Shown: positions 1 through 5,926 of the stretch, piece after piece
Layout of the letters: each line of letters starts with the position of its first letter
How positions within the stretch are numbered: position 1 is the first letter of the stretch
Source: Rhodospirillales bacterium
GTDB lineage: Bacteria > Pseudomonadota > Alphaproteobacteria > Rhodospirillales > 2-02-FULL-58-16
DNA length: 7,554 nt
Reading direction: 5' to 3'
Assembly (NCBI GenBank): GCA_021775195.1
Contig: JAJFIG010000200.1
Span: 1 to 7,554 of the forward strand
Notes under the pieces: model-generated
What the model was told of the DNA's origin: nothing
The model's input: only the letters and a program-made list of their open reading frames with translations
The model's database searches: none
Program-made: the position numbers and the translations under genes

Positions 1-735
1 CAGCGCATCGTGGCGGTATTATTTCTGCTCCTGGCGGGCGTGCCGGCAAACGCCGCCGAGGAACTTGTGGTCGATCTGTCGAAATCCATCGTCGCGATCA
101 CCGCCGGCTTCACCGGATCGGACCTGCTCTTGTTTGGCGCCACCGACGGCGAGGGCGACGTGGTCGTGGCCGTAAGGGGCCCCTTGCGCAATGAGGTCGT
201 GCGCCGCAAGAAGCGGGTGGCCGGCGTCTGGGTCAACGGCTCGCAGGTCATGTTTCAGGATATCCCCGGCTTCTACGCCTTGGCCGCCAACCGGCCCGTT
301 GACGAGTTCCTGCCCGAGGAAGTTGCTTCCGTTAATCAGATCGGCGTCAAGCACCTGCAGTTGCAGCCCCATTGGGAGCAGGAGGTGGTGGAGAATTATG
401 AAGCCTTCCGCGAGGCCCTGATCCGCAATAAACAACGCCAGGGCCTCTACAGCCCTCAACTCGGCAACGTCATCTTCCTGAGCAGCCGGCTTTTCCGGAC
501 TCAGATACATTTCCCCGCCACCGTTGCCGTCGGTACGTACGGCATCGATACCTACCTGATTCGCAAAGGGGAAGTTGCGAGCGTCAAGACGACGTTGCTG
601 AATGTGCGAAAATTCGGTTTCGAGGCGGGCGTATTCGATTTCGCCCACCGTCACGCGTTGGCCTATGGCGTGCTTGCCATTTTTATTGCGGCGATGGCAG
701 GATGGTTGGCGGGTGTCATCTTCCGTAAAGCCTGA
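1..735 (+). CDS. TIGR02186 family (Alph_Pro_TM) exported membrane protein, 5' end cut by window
   Basis: Conserved alphaproteobacterial protein of unknown biochemical function. The frame is open to the left edge (codons CAG CGC ATC precede the first GTG at 10), so the true start probably lies just outside the window; GTG 10 is only a fallback. Numbered from GTG 10: residues 2-16 are the hydrophobic end of a signal peptide with a likely cleavage near NAA/EE. A periplasmic body follows, opening with ELVVDLSKSIVAIT, GFTGSDLLLFGATDG and VVVAVRGP, which I recognise as the hallmark of this family. One C-terminal membrane helix (about 216-237) ends in a short basic tail, FRKA. The product is therefore probably held in the inner membrane with its body in the periplasm. 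In relatives the gene commonly sits beside a TauE/SafE-type permease and a universal stress gene; here the stress gene follows after 6 bp, and any permease would be upstream of the window. Family assignment is firm; role is unknown. Confidence 0.88.
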   Translation, partial: QRIVAVLFLLLAGVPANAAEELVVDLSKSIVAITAGFTGSDLLLFGATDGEGDVVVAVRGPLRNEVVRRKKRVAGVWVNGSQVMFQDIPGFYALAANRPVDEFLPEEVASVNQIGVKHLQLQPHWEQEVVENYEAFREALIRNKQRQGLYSPQLGNVIFLSSRLFRTQIHFPATVAVGTYGIDTYLIRKGEVASVKTTLLNVRKFGFEAGVFDFAHRHALAYGVLAIFIAAMAGWLAGVIFRKA

Positions 736-741
736 GTCCCG

Positions 742-1269
742 ATGACCAATGAAGTGAATGAAGTGAGCGAAACCAGCGACACCGAAATGACGGCCACTCC
801 CGACGGGGGAAGAACCTTCCTTTGTGTCGTGGACGATAGCGAGGAACTGGCACAGGCCTTGCGCTTCGCCTGTCGCCGGGCCATGCGCTCGGACGGCCGC
901 GTCGCCCTCCTCTATGTGATCGAACCGGCCGAATTCCAGCACTGGATGTTCGTCGGCGATCTGATGCAGGAGGAACGCCGCACCGAAGCCGAGGAGATGC
1001 TTCAGGTCGTCGCTTCCGTCGTTCAAAAACGAACCGGGACGACGCCTGTCGTTTATATCCGCGAGGGCAAAATCGCCGAGGAATTGATCAATTTGATCGA
1101 CGAGGAAACAGAAGGTATCTCGGTGCTGGTTCTCGGGGCCGCGACGGGCCCCGACGGGCCTGGTCCTCTGGTTACCTACCTGGTCGAAAAAATGGCCAGC
1201 CGGCTGCGCATCCCGATCACCATCGTCCCCGGTTCGCTCACCGACGACGAAATCGACGCCATTTCCTGA
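742..1269 (+). CDS. Universal stress protein (UspA-like), apparently without the classic ATP-binding loop
   Basis: A 175-residue cytoplasmic protein with one Usp fold. After a loose polar leader (1-24) come beta-1 FLCVVDDSEE (26-35, with the DDS expected near the nucleotide site), an ALRFACRRA helix, beta-2 VALLYVIEP, the helical insert DLMQEERRTEAEEM, VVYIREGKIAEELINLI, the strand ISVLVLGAA (126-134) and the final RIPITIVPG (156-164). ATP-binding members carry G-x2-G-x9-G-S/T after the fourth strand. Here the region reads LGAATGPDGPG then PLVTYLVEKM, without a good match to that spacing or the G-S/T, so nucleotide binding is doubtful. The start is ATG 742, 6 bp after the TIGR02186 stop; no strong ribosome site is visible, which fits translation coupled to the upstream gene. 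An internal ATG at 787 is an alternative. It is probably co-transcribed with the TIGR02186 gene. The family is clear; the partner or stress is not. Confidence 0.9.
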   Translation: MTNEVNEVSETSDTEMTATPDGGRTFLCVVDDSEELAQALRFACRRAMRSDGRVALLYVIEPAEFQHWMFVGDLMQEERRTEAEEMLQVVASVVQKRTGTTPVVYIREGKIAEELINLIDEETEGISVLVLGAATGPDGPGPLVTYLVEKMASRLRIPITIVPGSLTDDEIDAIS

Positions 1270-1273
1270 CCGA

Positions 1274-1308
1274 AAACCATCGCCGGTTTCAGTCCGGCGC
1301 CGGCGCCG
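1274..1308. terminator. Candidate bidirectional terminator between usp and rpe
   Basis: The 39-bp gap between the convergent usp and rpe stops holds a 5-bp inverted repeat, AAACC-N6-GGTTT (1274-1289). Next to it is a perfect 14-bp GC palindrome, CGGCGCCGGCGCCG (1295-1308), that abuts the rpe stop codon. Either could form a short hairpin in transcripts from either side. No T-run follows on either strand, so termination is an inference from position and symmetry only. Confidence 0.3.
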
Positions 1309-1965
1309 TTAACCCACCGCGGCGCGCAAAGCACCGATGGCCGCTTTGTAGTCACCACCCGAGAAGACAGCACTGCCGGCGACCAACACATCGCCACCCG
1401 CGCCGGCTACGGCACCGGCGTTATCGACGTTGATGCCTCCATCAACCTCCAACTCGATCGCCCGGTCGCCGATCATCCCGTGAATTTGGCGGATCTTGTC
1501 CACTTGAGAATCGATGAAGGCCTGCCCGCCGAATCCCGGGTTGACCGTCATGACAAGGATCAGGTCGACTTTGTCGATCACATACTCGATCACCGACGCC
1601 GGTGTGCTGGGATTCAGCGACACGCCCGCCTTTTTCCCCAGGGAACGGATGACCTGCAAGCTCCGGTCCAGGTGGACGCCGGCTTCGGCGTGAACCGTTA
1701 TGATGTCGCTGCCAGCGTTCGCGAACGCCTCCAGATAGGGGTCCACGGGAGTTATCATCAGGTGAACATCCAGTGGTTTTTCCGTATGCGGACGCAGCGC
1801 CTTCACGACGTCCGGACCAATGGTGATGTTGGGAACGAAGTGGCCGTCCATGACATCCACGTGAACATAGTCGCAGCCCGCCGCGTCGATGGCCCGCACT
1901 TCCTCGCCCAGGCGCGCGAAGTCGGCAGACAATATTGATGGAGAAATCTTGACAGTGTTTGGCAT
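1309..1965 (-). CDS. rpe: Ribulose-phosphate 3-epimerase
   Basis: Interconverts D-ribulose 5-phosphate and D-xylulose 5-phosphate in the pentose phosphate pathway, and in the Calvin cycle where present; cytoplasmic, metal-dependent TIM barrel. The 218-residue product has the normal family length. Diagnostic motifs: SPSILSADF (9-17), the metal site [13 protein letters not shown] (34-46, with H36 and D38), DVHLM with H69, the phosphate-gripping loop VNPGFGGQ (141-148), and LEVDGGIN with the second catalytic Asp (D175), then VAGSAVF (195-201). The start is ATG at 1965. The frame stays open to a possible start at 2070, but that extension is arginine-rich and unlike the family, and the conserved KISPSIL begins a few residues after ATG 1965. 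No strong ribosome site is seen before it. The gene stands alone, convergent with usp and divergent from the XRE regulator. It is frequently near Calvin-cycle or trp genes in other bacteria, but nothing here shows such a link. Confidence 0.96.
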   Translation of the reverse strand: MPNTVKISPSILSADFARLGEEVRAIDAAGCDYVHVDVMDGHFVPNITIGPDVVKALRPHTEKPLDVHLMITPVDPYLEAFANAGSDIITVHAEAGVHLDRSLQVIRSLGKKAGVSLNPSTPASVIEYVIDKVDLILVMTVNPGFGGQAFIDSQVDKIRQIHGMIGDRAIELEVDGGINVDNAGAVAGAGGDVLVAGSAVFSGGDYKAAIGALRAAVG

Positions 1966-2193
1966 GATTAAATTCGTTGTCCCATACTCAAAAGAAGTTG
2001 CATAACACGGCGCATCCTCGGGCCGCGATCCTTGCCGGTCTATTCTGACTCTGTGCCCGCCGGCTGTCATCGGTAATTTTAAGGGCAGGTAGGTGGCGCC
2101 GGGCCGACAAAAATGATTAGAAGACTATGCCACTGAATAGCCAGAAGCGAGAGGATATGGTATGGTATCACAACCGGATCGGGCAGTCGGTTG
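1966..2193. other. Divergent intergenic region rpe / XRE regulator
   Basis: This stretch must hold the promoters for rpe (leftward) and the XRE regulator (rightward). I see no pair of good -35/-10 boxes at correct spacing on either strand. The only patterned stretch is GATATGGTATGGTATCAC around 2154-2171, with a tandem TATGG and short GATA/TATC symmetry, a possible regulator site upstream of the XRE gene. No gene-like reading frame of quality was found. Confidence 0.4.
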
Positions 2194-2643
2194 ATGCATG
2201 CCGCTATTGAAGTGAGGAAACAGGAAGTGCCATTCCGTAATGTCGATGTACACGTGGGTAACCGGCTGCGCCAGCGCCGGACCATGCTTGGAATGAGTCA
2301 GCAAAAATTGGGAGCCGCCGTCGGGTTGACGTTTCAGCAGATTCAAAAATACGAGCGTGGCGCCAACCGCATCGGCGCCAGCCGCTTATATGAGTTCAGC
2401 GAAATCCTCGACGTTCCAATCTCGTTTTTCTTTGATGACGTGCCACAACCCGACGCCGCTGAACAGGAAGCACCCGCACTAACGTCCCCTGCCATTGTGA
2501 TCGCGGCACCCGCCGAGAGCAGCATCGCGGGCGAACGTGAAATCCTGGAATTGGTTCGGGCCTATTACGGAATCCAGAGCCATAAAGTACGGGCACGGAT
2601 GTTCGAGCTCGTTAAATCCGTCGGTAAATTCCAAGAAAAATAA
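2194..2643 (+). CDS. XRE-family helix-turn-helix transcriptional regulator
   Basis: A cytoplasmic DNA-binding protein of about 149 residues. Counted from ATG 2194, a Cro/C1-type HTH domain spans about 20-78: VDVHVGNRLRQRR, MLGMSQQKLG, then the recognition helix in GLTFQQIQKYERGANR, and the closing ASRLYEFSEILDVP. A flexible Ala/Pro-rich linker (about 82-112) leads to a C-terminal helical segment, EILELVRAYYGIQSHKVRARM and FELVKSVG. This layout is typical of a large alphaproteobacterial XRE group. The start is uncertain: TTG 2191, ATG 2194, GTG 2212 and GTG 2227 are all in frame. GTG 2227 has the best ribosome site (GAGGAA 2214-2219) and would start the protein at VPFRNVDVHVG, close to what the domain needs. 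The SAM methyltransferase follows 40 bp downstream on the same strand, so joint transcription is possible. Target genes are unknown; autoregulation is plausible but not shown. Confidence 0.93.
   Translation: MHAAIEVRKQEVPFRNVDVHVGNRLRQRRTMLGMSQQKLGAAVGLTFQQIQKYERGANRIGASRLYEFSEILDVPISFFFDDVPQPDAAEQEAPALTSPAIVIAAPAESSIAGEREILELVRAYYGIQSHKVRARMFELVKSVGKFQEK
2214..2219 (+). promoter_or_regulatory. Ribosome binding site that may set the XRE start at GTG 2227
   Basis: GAGGAA lies 7 bases upstream of the in-frame GTG at 2227. No comparable Shine-Dalgarno sequence precedes ATG 2194, so the protein may be 11 residues shorter than annotated. Confidence 0.45.
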
Positions 2644-2683
2644 AGCAAGCAAGCCTATTTCCAACGTAGAGACGAATAAATCG

Positions 2684-3850
2684 ATGAACTACGATAGTGA
2701 ACAACTGCCAATTGAAACACATTGCTATACCCAAGGCGTCAATCATTACTTGTCGGCGTCACGCCACGATGGAGTGAAGACTGACTGGGAGCAACCGTTT
2801 ACCCGCGGCGTTATCAAGCATGCAATCGATCGGACCGCCCCCAAGACACCTTTGAGCGTGCTCGACCTGGGAAGTGGAACAGGTGACGGGCTATCGCTGC
2901 TCATGACCATGCTGGAAGAGAATTCCGTTCCAGACGGCCTCCGCCGGTTCGAGTACGTGGGGCTCGACCTTAGTCAGGACATGGTCGCGACGGCACAGCG
3001 GCTGCACGCGCACCACCAAAATGTGCGGTTCATCAGGGGTGACATGCGTGAGGCGGTTCCGGAGCATCCGTTTGGACTGTATCTGTCCTGCGGCGTCCCT
3101 TACTCTCATTTGACGCGGCCGGAATTGCGCCAGTCCCTGAAAAACATCTTTTCGGTTATTCACCGCAACAAGGCGCGGTCGGCGGTGGTTGTCGATGTTC
3201 TGGGCCGGTATTCCATTGAATGGCCGTGCAATTGGCTCTTTGACCGATGGATGTACCGGATGAGCTTCTTCAGTACGGACGACGAGATGCCTGCGACGGA
3301 GATGTCCGTATATTCGGCCGATGACCTGGGTCAGCTCATTCGGCAAGCGGCGGACGATGCAAGCTGCGCCGTGACGGATATCGAGTTCTTCGATCGCTCC
3401 ATCATGGTCGGACGTCATACGACGACAGGTGAATATAACCAAGCAATTCCCCAGTATCGGACACTGGTCAACAGCTTGATGGACGCCAGCCGCCAAACCG
3501 AATTTTCCCAGTTGCTGTTCAATGTTCCAACGGACGAGGCGCCGGCCAATATCGTGAAATTCTTCAAGCGCTTTTCCATGGCCTGGAACGCTTTGGTCGC
3601 CGAGGCGGCCGCACATTGTGGGGAACTGCAAGACGTTCCGAAATCCCTCCTTCAACAACCCGTTCACGGATTGACGAAGGAACTGGAAAGCCATCGTTCG
3701 GCAACCAATGGTGCGGACTTCAGGTCTTCCGTTGTCGAACCGACGTTGGCCGAATATCTCCGCCGCCTCGAGACGGTCGCCCAACCCGGTCTGGGCGTCG
3801 GCCATACCCTGACGGCTGTCGCCTATTTGGAGGAAGATAGAGTTCAGTAG
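2684..3850 (+). CDS. Class I SAM-dependent methyltransferase with long C-terminal region
   Basis: Predicted to transfer a methyl group from S-adenosylmethionine to an unidentified acceptor; cytoplasmic, 388 residues. Rossmann-fold motifs are clear: motif I VLDLGSGTGDG (59-69, SAM glycine loop), the acidic end of strand 2 in YVGLDLSQDM (91-100, D95 for the ribose), VRFIRGDMRE (114-123, D120 near the adenine), and motif IV GLYLSCGVPYSHL (131-143). Residues from about 200 to 388 exceed a minimal catalytic domain. They are mostly helical, with no membrane segment or domain that I recognise. The start is ATG 2684, after TAGAGACG. The frame is open further upstream to 2537, but that part overlaps the XRE coding sequence and is poor in composition. 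It lies 40 bp after the XRE gene and converges with the LysR gene. I cannot assign a substrate: motif IV lacks the NPPY/DPPY sequence of N6-adenine, N4-cytosine and protein-glutamine methyltransferases, so a small-molecule or lipid target is more likely. Confidence 0.88.
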   Translation: MNYDSEQLPIETHCYTQGVNHYLSASRHDGVKTDWEQPFTRGVIKHAIDRTAPKTPLSVLDLGSGTGDGLSLLMTMLEENSVPDGLRRFEYVGLDLSQDMVATAQRLHAHHQNVRFIRGDMREAVPEHPFGLYLSCGVPYSHLTRPELRQSLKNIFSVIHRNKARSAVVVDVLGRYSIEWPCNWLFDRWMYRMSFFSTDDEMPATEMSVYSADDLGQLIRQAADDASCAVTDIEFFDRSIMVGRHTTTGEYNQAIPQYRTLVNSLMDASRQTEFSQLLFNVPTDEAPANIVKFFKRFSMAWNALVAEAAAHCGELQDVPKSLLQQPVHGLTKELESHRSATNGADFRSSVVEPTLAEYLRRLETVAQPGLGVGHTLTAVAYLEEDRVQ

Positions 3851-3902
3851 CCGATGCACCGCGTCGTCGAACCGCGGCCGTCATCCCCTGCGCGATGAAC
3901 CT

Positions 3903-3917
3903 GGGACTTGCCGTCCC
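3903..3917. terminator. Weak hairpin after the methyltransferase gene
   Basis: GGGAC-TTGCC-GTCCC forms a 5-bp stem with a 5-base loop, 53 bp past the methyltransferase stop, inside the 143-bp convergent gap. A modest T-run (GTTTT) comes about 12 bases later. It is a weak terminator candidate for the + strand transcript. Confidence 0.25.
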
Positions 3918-3972
3918 GCCTCTCGACGTTTTCGCGGCCACGTTCACCATCAGTTCAGAAGAAGAGCGTATC

Positions 3973-3987
3973 CCGCCTAACAGGCGG
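3973..3987. terminator. Weak hairpin after the LysR gene
   Basis: CCGCCT-AAC-AGGCGG is a perfect 6-bp inverted repeat with a 3-base loop, 6 bp beyond the LysR stop codon. No T-run follows in the LysR direction, so rho-independent termination is only possible, not shown. Confidence 0.3.
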
Positions 3988-3993
3988 CGTGCG

Positions 3994-4881
3994 CTAACAC
4001 TGAACCGGATTCGTCAGCCACTCGCGGAACACGGCGACCTTTGGCAGATCCGCGCTTGCCTTCGAACAAACAAAATACCAACCATGATTGTTCGCGTACT
4101 CAAAATCGAATGGGGCGACCAACCGACCCTCCTGCAGGTCACGTTCCACATAGCCCCGGTTGGCAATGGCGAAACCCAGCCCCTCACAAGCGGCCTGGAA
4201 CGACAACAAGCACGTATCAAACGTCATGCCTGCTGACGGTTCGACATTTCTTATACCAACCGCCGACAGCCATTGCCGCCAATTGTCCGCACAGGTCCCG
4301 GAATGAATGAGTGTGAATCCCTCAAGGTCCGCCGGCATAAGGGCTTTCCGTGATTTCGGCAACAACTTTGGACTGCAAACCGGAACCAATTCCTCCTCGA
4401 ATACAGGCGTGACATGTAGATCGGGCCAGTTTCCCGTACCATAGCGGACTGCCGCGTCGAAATCCTCGCGGGCAAAATCCACGGCCCGGTAACTACTGGA
4501 AATACGCAGGTCGATTTCCGGGCGGGAATCTTGAAACTCTCCGAGCCTCGGGATGAGCCAGCGAACCGCAAAGGTTGGCAGCACGCTAATTCTCAAGACG
4601 TTGGACTCCTCGCGATCACACAACTGCACGGTCGCAGCCGAGATGATGTCGAGGGCCTCGCGCACCGCTGGAACATAGTTCCGGCCCTTTGCGGTAAGCA
4701 CGATCCTGTTGTTTACCCGCCTGAACAGCCTGACCCCCAATCGTTCTTCAAGGGTCTTGATCTGATGGCTGATAGCCGCCGGGGTGACGTGCAACTCCTG
4801 CGCCGCACGGGTGAAACTAAGCACACGTGACGCGCTCTCGAATGCCTTCAAGGCATATAACGGCGGAAGCCGACCGGTCAT
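3994..4881 (-). CDS. LysR-family transcriptional regulator, GcvA-like
   Basis: A cytoplasmic DNA-binding regulator, 295 residues, normal for the family. The N-terminal winged HTH (about 6-65) begins RLPPLYALKAFESASR, with the helix-turn-helix SFTRAAQELHVTPAAISHQ (22-40), then LEERLGVRLFRR. A linker helix leads to the periplasmic-binding-protein-like effector domain (about 94-292): LRISVLPTFAVRWLIPRL, FDAAVRYGTGNWPDL, LVPVCSPKLL and CEGLGFAIANRGYVERDL. The LPPLxALxAFE start and the RYGxGxWP motif are typical of the GcvA/DsdC-like subgroup. ATG 4881 is chosen because GGAGGT lies 8 bases upstream; the GTG at 4887 would sit only 2 bases from it. The gene is divergent from the oxygenase-transporter unit, and LysR proteins usually control a divergent neighbour, so that unit is the likely target (inference). 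The effector is unknown. The true GcvA role in glycine cleavage is not implied, since no gcv genes are present. Confidence 0.95.
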   Translation of the reverse strand: MTGRLPPLYALKAFESASRVLSFTRAAQELHVTPAAISHQIKTLEERLGVRLFRRVNNRIVLTAKGRNYVPAVREALDIISAATVQLCDREESNVLRISVLPTFAVRWLIPRLGEFQDSRPEIDLRISSSYRAVDFAREDFDAAVRYGTGNWPDLHVTPVFEEELVPVCSPKLLPKSRKALMPADLEGFTLIHSGTCADNWRQWLSAVGIRNVEPSAGMTFDTCLLSFQAACEGLGFAIANRGYVERDLQEGRLVAPFDFEYANNHGWYFVCSKASADLPKVAVFREWLTNPVQC

Positions 4882-4889
4882 GGACACCT

Positions 4890-4895
4890 ACCTCC
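4890..4895 (-). promoter_or_regulatory. Strong Shine-Dalgarno of the LysR gene
   Basis: On the minus strand GGAGGT is 8 bases before ATG 4881. This spacing rules in ATG 4881 and makes the in-frame GTG at 4887 (2 bases away) unlikely as the start. Confidence 0.8.
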
Positions 4896-4900
4896 AGCAC

Positions 4901-5220
4901 AAGAATTATTTGAAGAGTCTATCAAAAAGTTTCGTTGGATCAGAGAGATAAAATTCCACATGCTCATTTTCTGAAACACCAAGGAATTTGGCATCGAAAT
5001 TACCAGTAACTGGCAATTTCCATGAATGATCGGAAAGTAAAATGGCAACAAAATCTGGGAATAGCATATATTCGGATATGAGATACTTTATAGACCGTGA
5101 GTCTATTACTGGAACTCCCACGCACTGGAAGGTATCAAATTTTGGCATGGCACAGTTTAAACATAACTATGACCAAAATTTGCTTTCCACAATACTTCGA
5201 AAGGCCCTCGCGATTAAGGA
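4901..5220. other. AT-rich segment between LysR and the oxygenase, reaching into the oxygenase N-terminus
   Basis: By hand count 119 of 320 bases are G or C (about 37%). The 120 bases that follow hold 69 (about 57%), and the LysR side is also GC-rich. The low-GC stretch covers the whole divergent intergenic region and the first ~60 codons assigned to the oxygenase, with an abrupt change near 5200. It also contains a minus-strand reading frame of 80 codons (4906-5148) with protein-like composition but no ribosome site. I list that frame here rather than as a gene. Possible explanations are a regulatory region plus an AT-rich 5' gene end, a remnant of acquired DNA, or a recombination junction. 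Confidence 0.6.
4996..5020. promoter_or_regulatory. 25-bp dyad, candidate operator between LysR and the oxygenase
   Basis: The arms are GAAATT-a-CCAG and CTGG-c-AATTTC around a central TAA: ten of eleven positions pair, with one mismatch (5002/5014). The centre at 5008 is 127 bp from the LysR start and 33 bp upstream of ATG 5042. Position and symmetry suit a regulator site for the divergent pair. The outer ATT-N13-AAT is two bases longer than the usual LysR T-N11-A, so assignment to this LysR protein is inference. It could also fold in the leader RNA. Confidence 0.5.
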
Positions 5221-5926
5221 GGAGGCCGCCATCAAGCGGCACTTGAATTTGAAATACATTCGCGGGCCGCAACGACTGATCCCCGAGATCAGCCAACTGA
5301 ATCATGACCCGTTGCGTCTCGCCCGCATCAACCAGCTGGTCGGGGCGGAGCTCGAGCCCTACCCGATTTCGATCGTCGCCTCGACGATCACGTTCATGGG
5401 ACCGGAGGACGGCGACGGCACCGTCGACTGGCATTCCGACGGCTGTCCGGTCACCGAATTGATCCCGCTTTCCATCGACGATAACGACGACTGCGGTGTC
5501 GAAATCTACAAGGGCAACCATGAGACCGGGCATGCCCTGTTAGCGGAGGGCAAGGAGATTCCAGGTGATCAGGTATTCGGGGTCCAGCACCGAGTTGGGT
5601 CCAGCACCCTCGGGCAATTCATACGGGTGCTTCACCGCACGGTACCGATGTCGCGGGGAACCAGAGTTACGTTGGTCCTGAACCTCCGTTCCCGGGAAAA
5701 GCCTTATGTGGACGACAACTCGCTCCACTATCTGGGCGCCGACAATCCCGATTTCTCGTGGGTCGATGAAGTCGTCAGCGACGTTCGCGAACATCGGCTT
5801 CCAGCCTACGAAGCGGCGATGGGCGTTAGCACGGAAACCCCTAATTCCTCTTGGGTCGAAGAAGTTACCAGCGACATTCGGGGCCACCAGATTCCGGCTT
5901 ACAAAAACCAAGTGGGCATTCAATGA
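5042..5926 (+). CDS. Predicted 2-oxoglutarate/Fe(II)-dependent oxygenase with duplicated C-terminal tail
   Basis: Predicted cytoplasmic non-haem iron oxygenase, 294 residues; substrate unknown. The core double-stranded beta-helix shows the iron triad as W-H131-S-D133 in TVDWHSDGCP and a distal H198 in RVLHRTVP. R208 lies ten residues further on in GTRVTLVLNLRS, the position that usually grips the 2-oxoglutarate carboxylate. The N-terminal half includes YIRGPQRLIPEIS and ELEPYPISIVASTITFMGP. The tail carries two copies of a 25-residue unit, 239-263 and 270-294 (SWV-E-V-SD-R-H-PAY in both), 13 of 25 identical. The start is uncertain: ATG 5042 has a close GGAAAG; ATG 5078 and ATG 5147 are in frame, the latter with GGAAGGT 13 bases upstream. 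The first ~60 codons are AT-rich, unlike the rest. The stop overlaps the start of the transporter gene (ATGA), so the two are translationally coupled. It is divergent from the LysR gene. The fold assignment rests on motif order and spacing, not on a recognised named family. Confidence 0.8.
   Translation: MATKSGNSIYSDMRYFIDRESITGTPTHWKVSNFGMAQFKHNYDQNLLSTILRKALAIKEEAAIKRHLNLKYIRGPQRLIPEISQLNHDPLRLARINQLVGAELEPYPISIVASTITFMGPEDGDGTVDWHSDGCPVTELIPLSIDDNDDCGVEIYKGNHETGHALLAEGKEIPGDQVFGVQHRVGSSTLGQFIRVLHRTVPMSRGTRVTLVLNLRSREKPYVDDNSLHYLGADNPDFSWVDEVVSDVREHRLPAYEAAMGVSTETPNSSWVEEVTSDIRGHQIPAYKNQVGIQ
5756..5923 (+). repeat. Diverged in-frame tandem duplication at the oxygenase C-terminus
   Basis: Two units with a 31-codon period (5756-5830 and 5849-5923) encode 25-residue segments sharing SWV-E-V-SD-R-H-PAY-G, 13 of 25 identical. 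The DNA has diverged, so the duplication is not recent. The second unit ends exactly at the stop codon. Confidence 0.8.

Noticed and set aside
19..1026. Long minus-strand frame (335 codons) across the TIGR02186 and usp genes
   Set aside because: It is antisense to two recognisable plus-strand genes, has no family-like motifs, and arises from GC-rich third positions.
1966..2070. Upstream extension of rpe to a start at 2070
   Set aside because: The added 35 residues are unlike the family N-terminus, which begins just before KISPSIL after ATG 1965.
2154..2171. TATGG tandem repeat upstream of the XRE gene as a firm operator
   Set aside because: Only two short copies and 4-bp symmetry; not enough to call a site beyond a mention.
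2537..2683. Upstream extension of the methyltransferase into the XRE gene
   Set aside because: It would overlap 107 bases of the XRE coding sequence in another frame; ATG 2684 gives a sensible product.
2891..3859. Minus-strand frame of 322 codons opposite the methyltransferase
   Set aside because: The plus strand carries clear SAM-binding motifs; the antisense product is Arg/His-rich with no recognisable domain.
4251..4830. Several 90-110 codon frames within the LysR gene on either strand
   Set aside because: All lie inside a well-supported LysR coding sequence and show no independent motifs or ribosome sites.
5851..5922. Earlier in-frame start for the EamA transporter
   Set aside because: It adds an Arg/Pro-rich polar leader overlapping the oxygenase tail; the ATGA overlap at 5923 and the first helix support ATG 5923.
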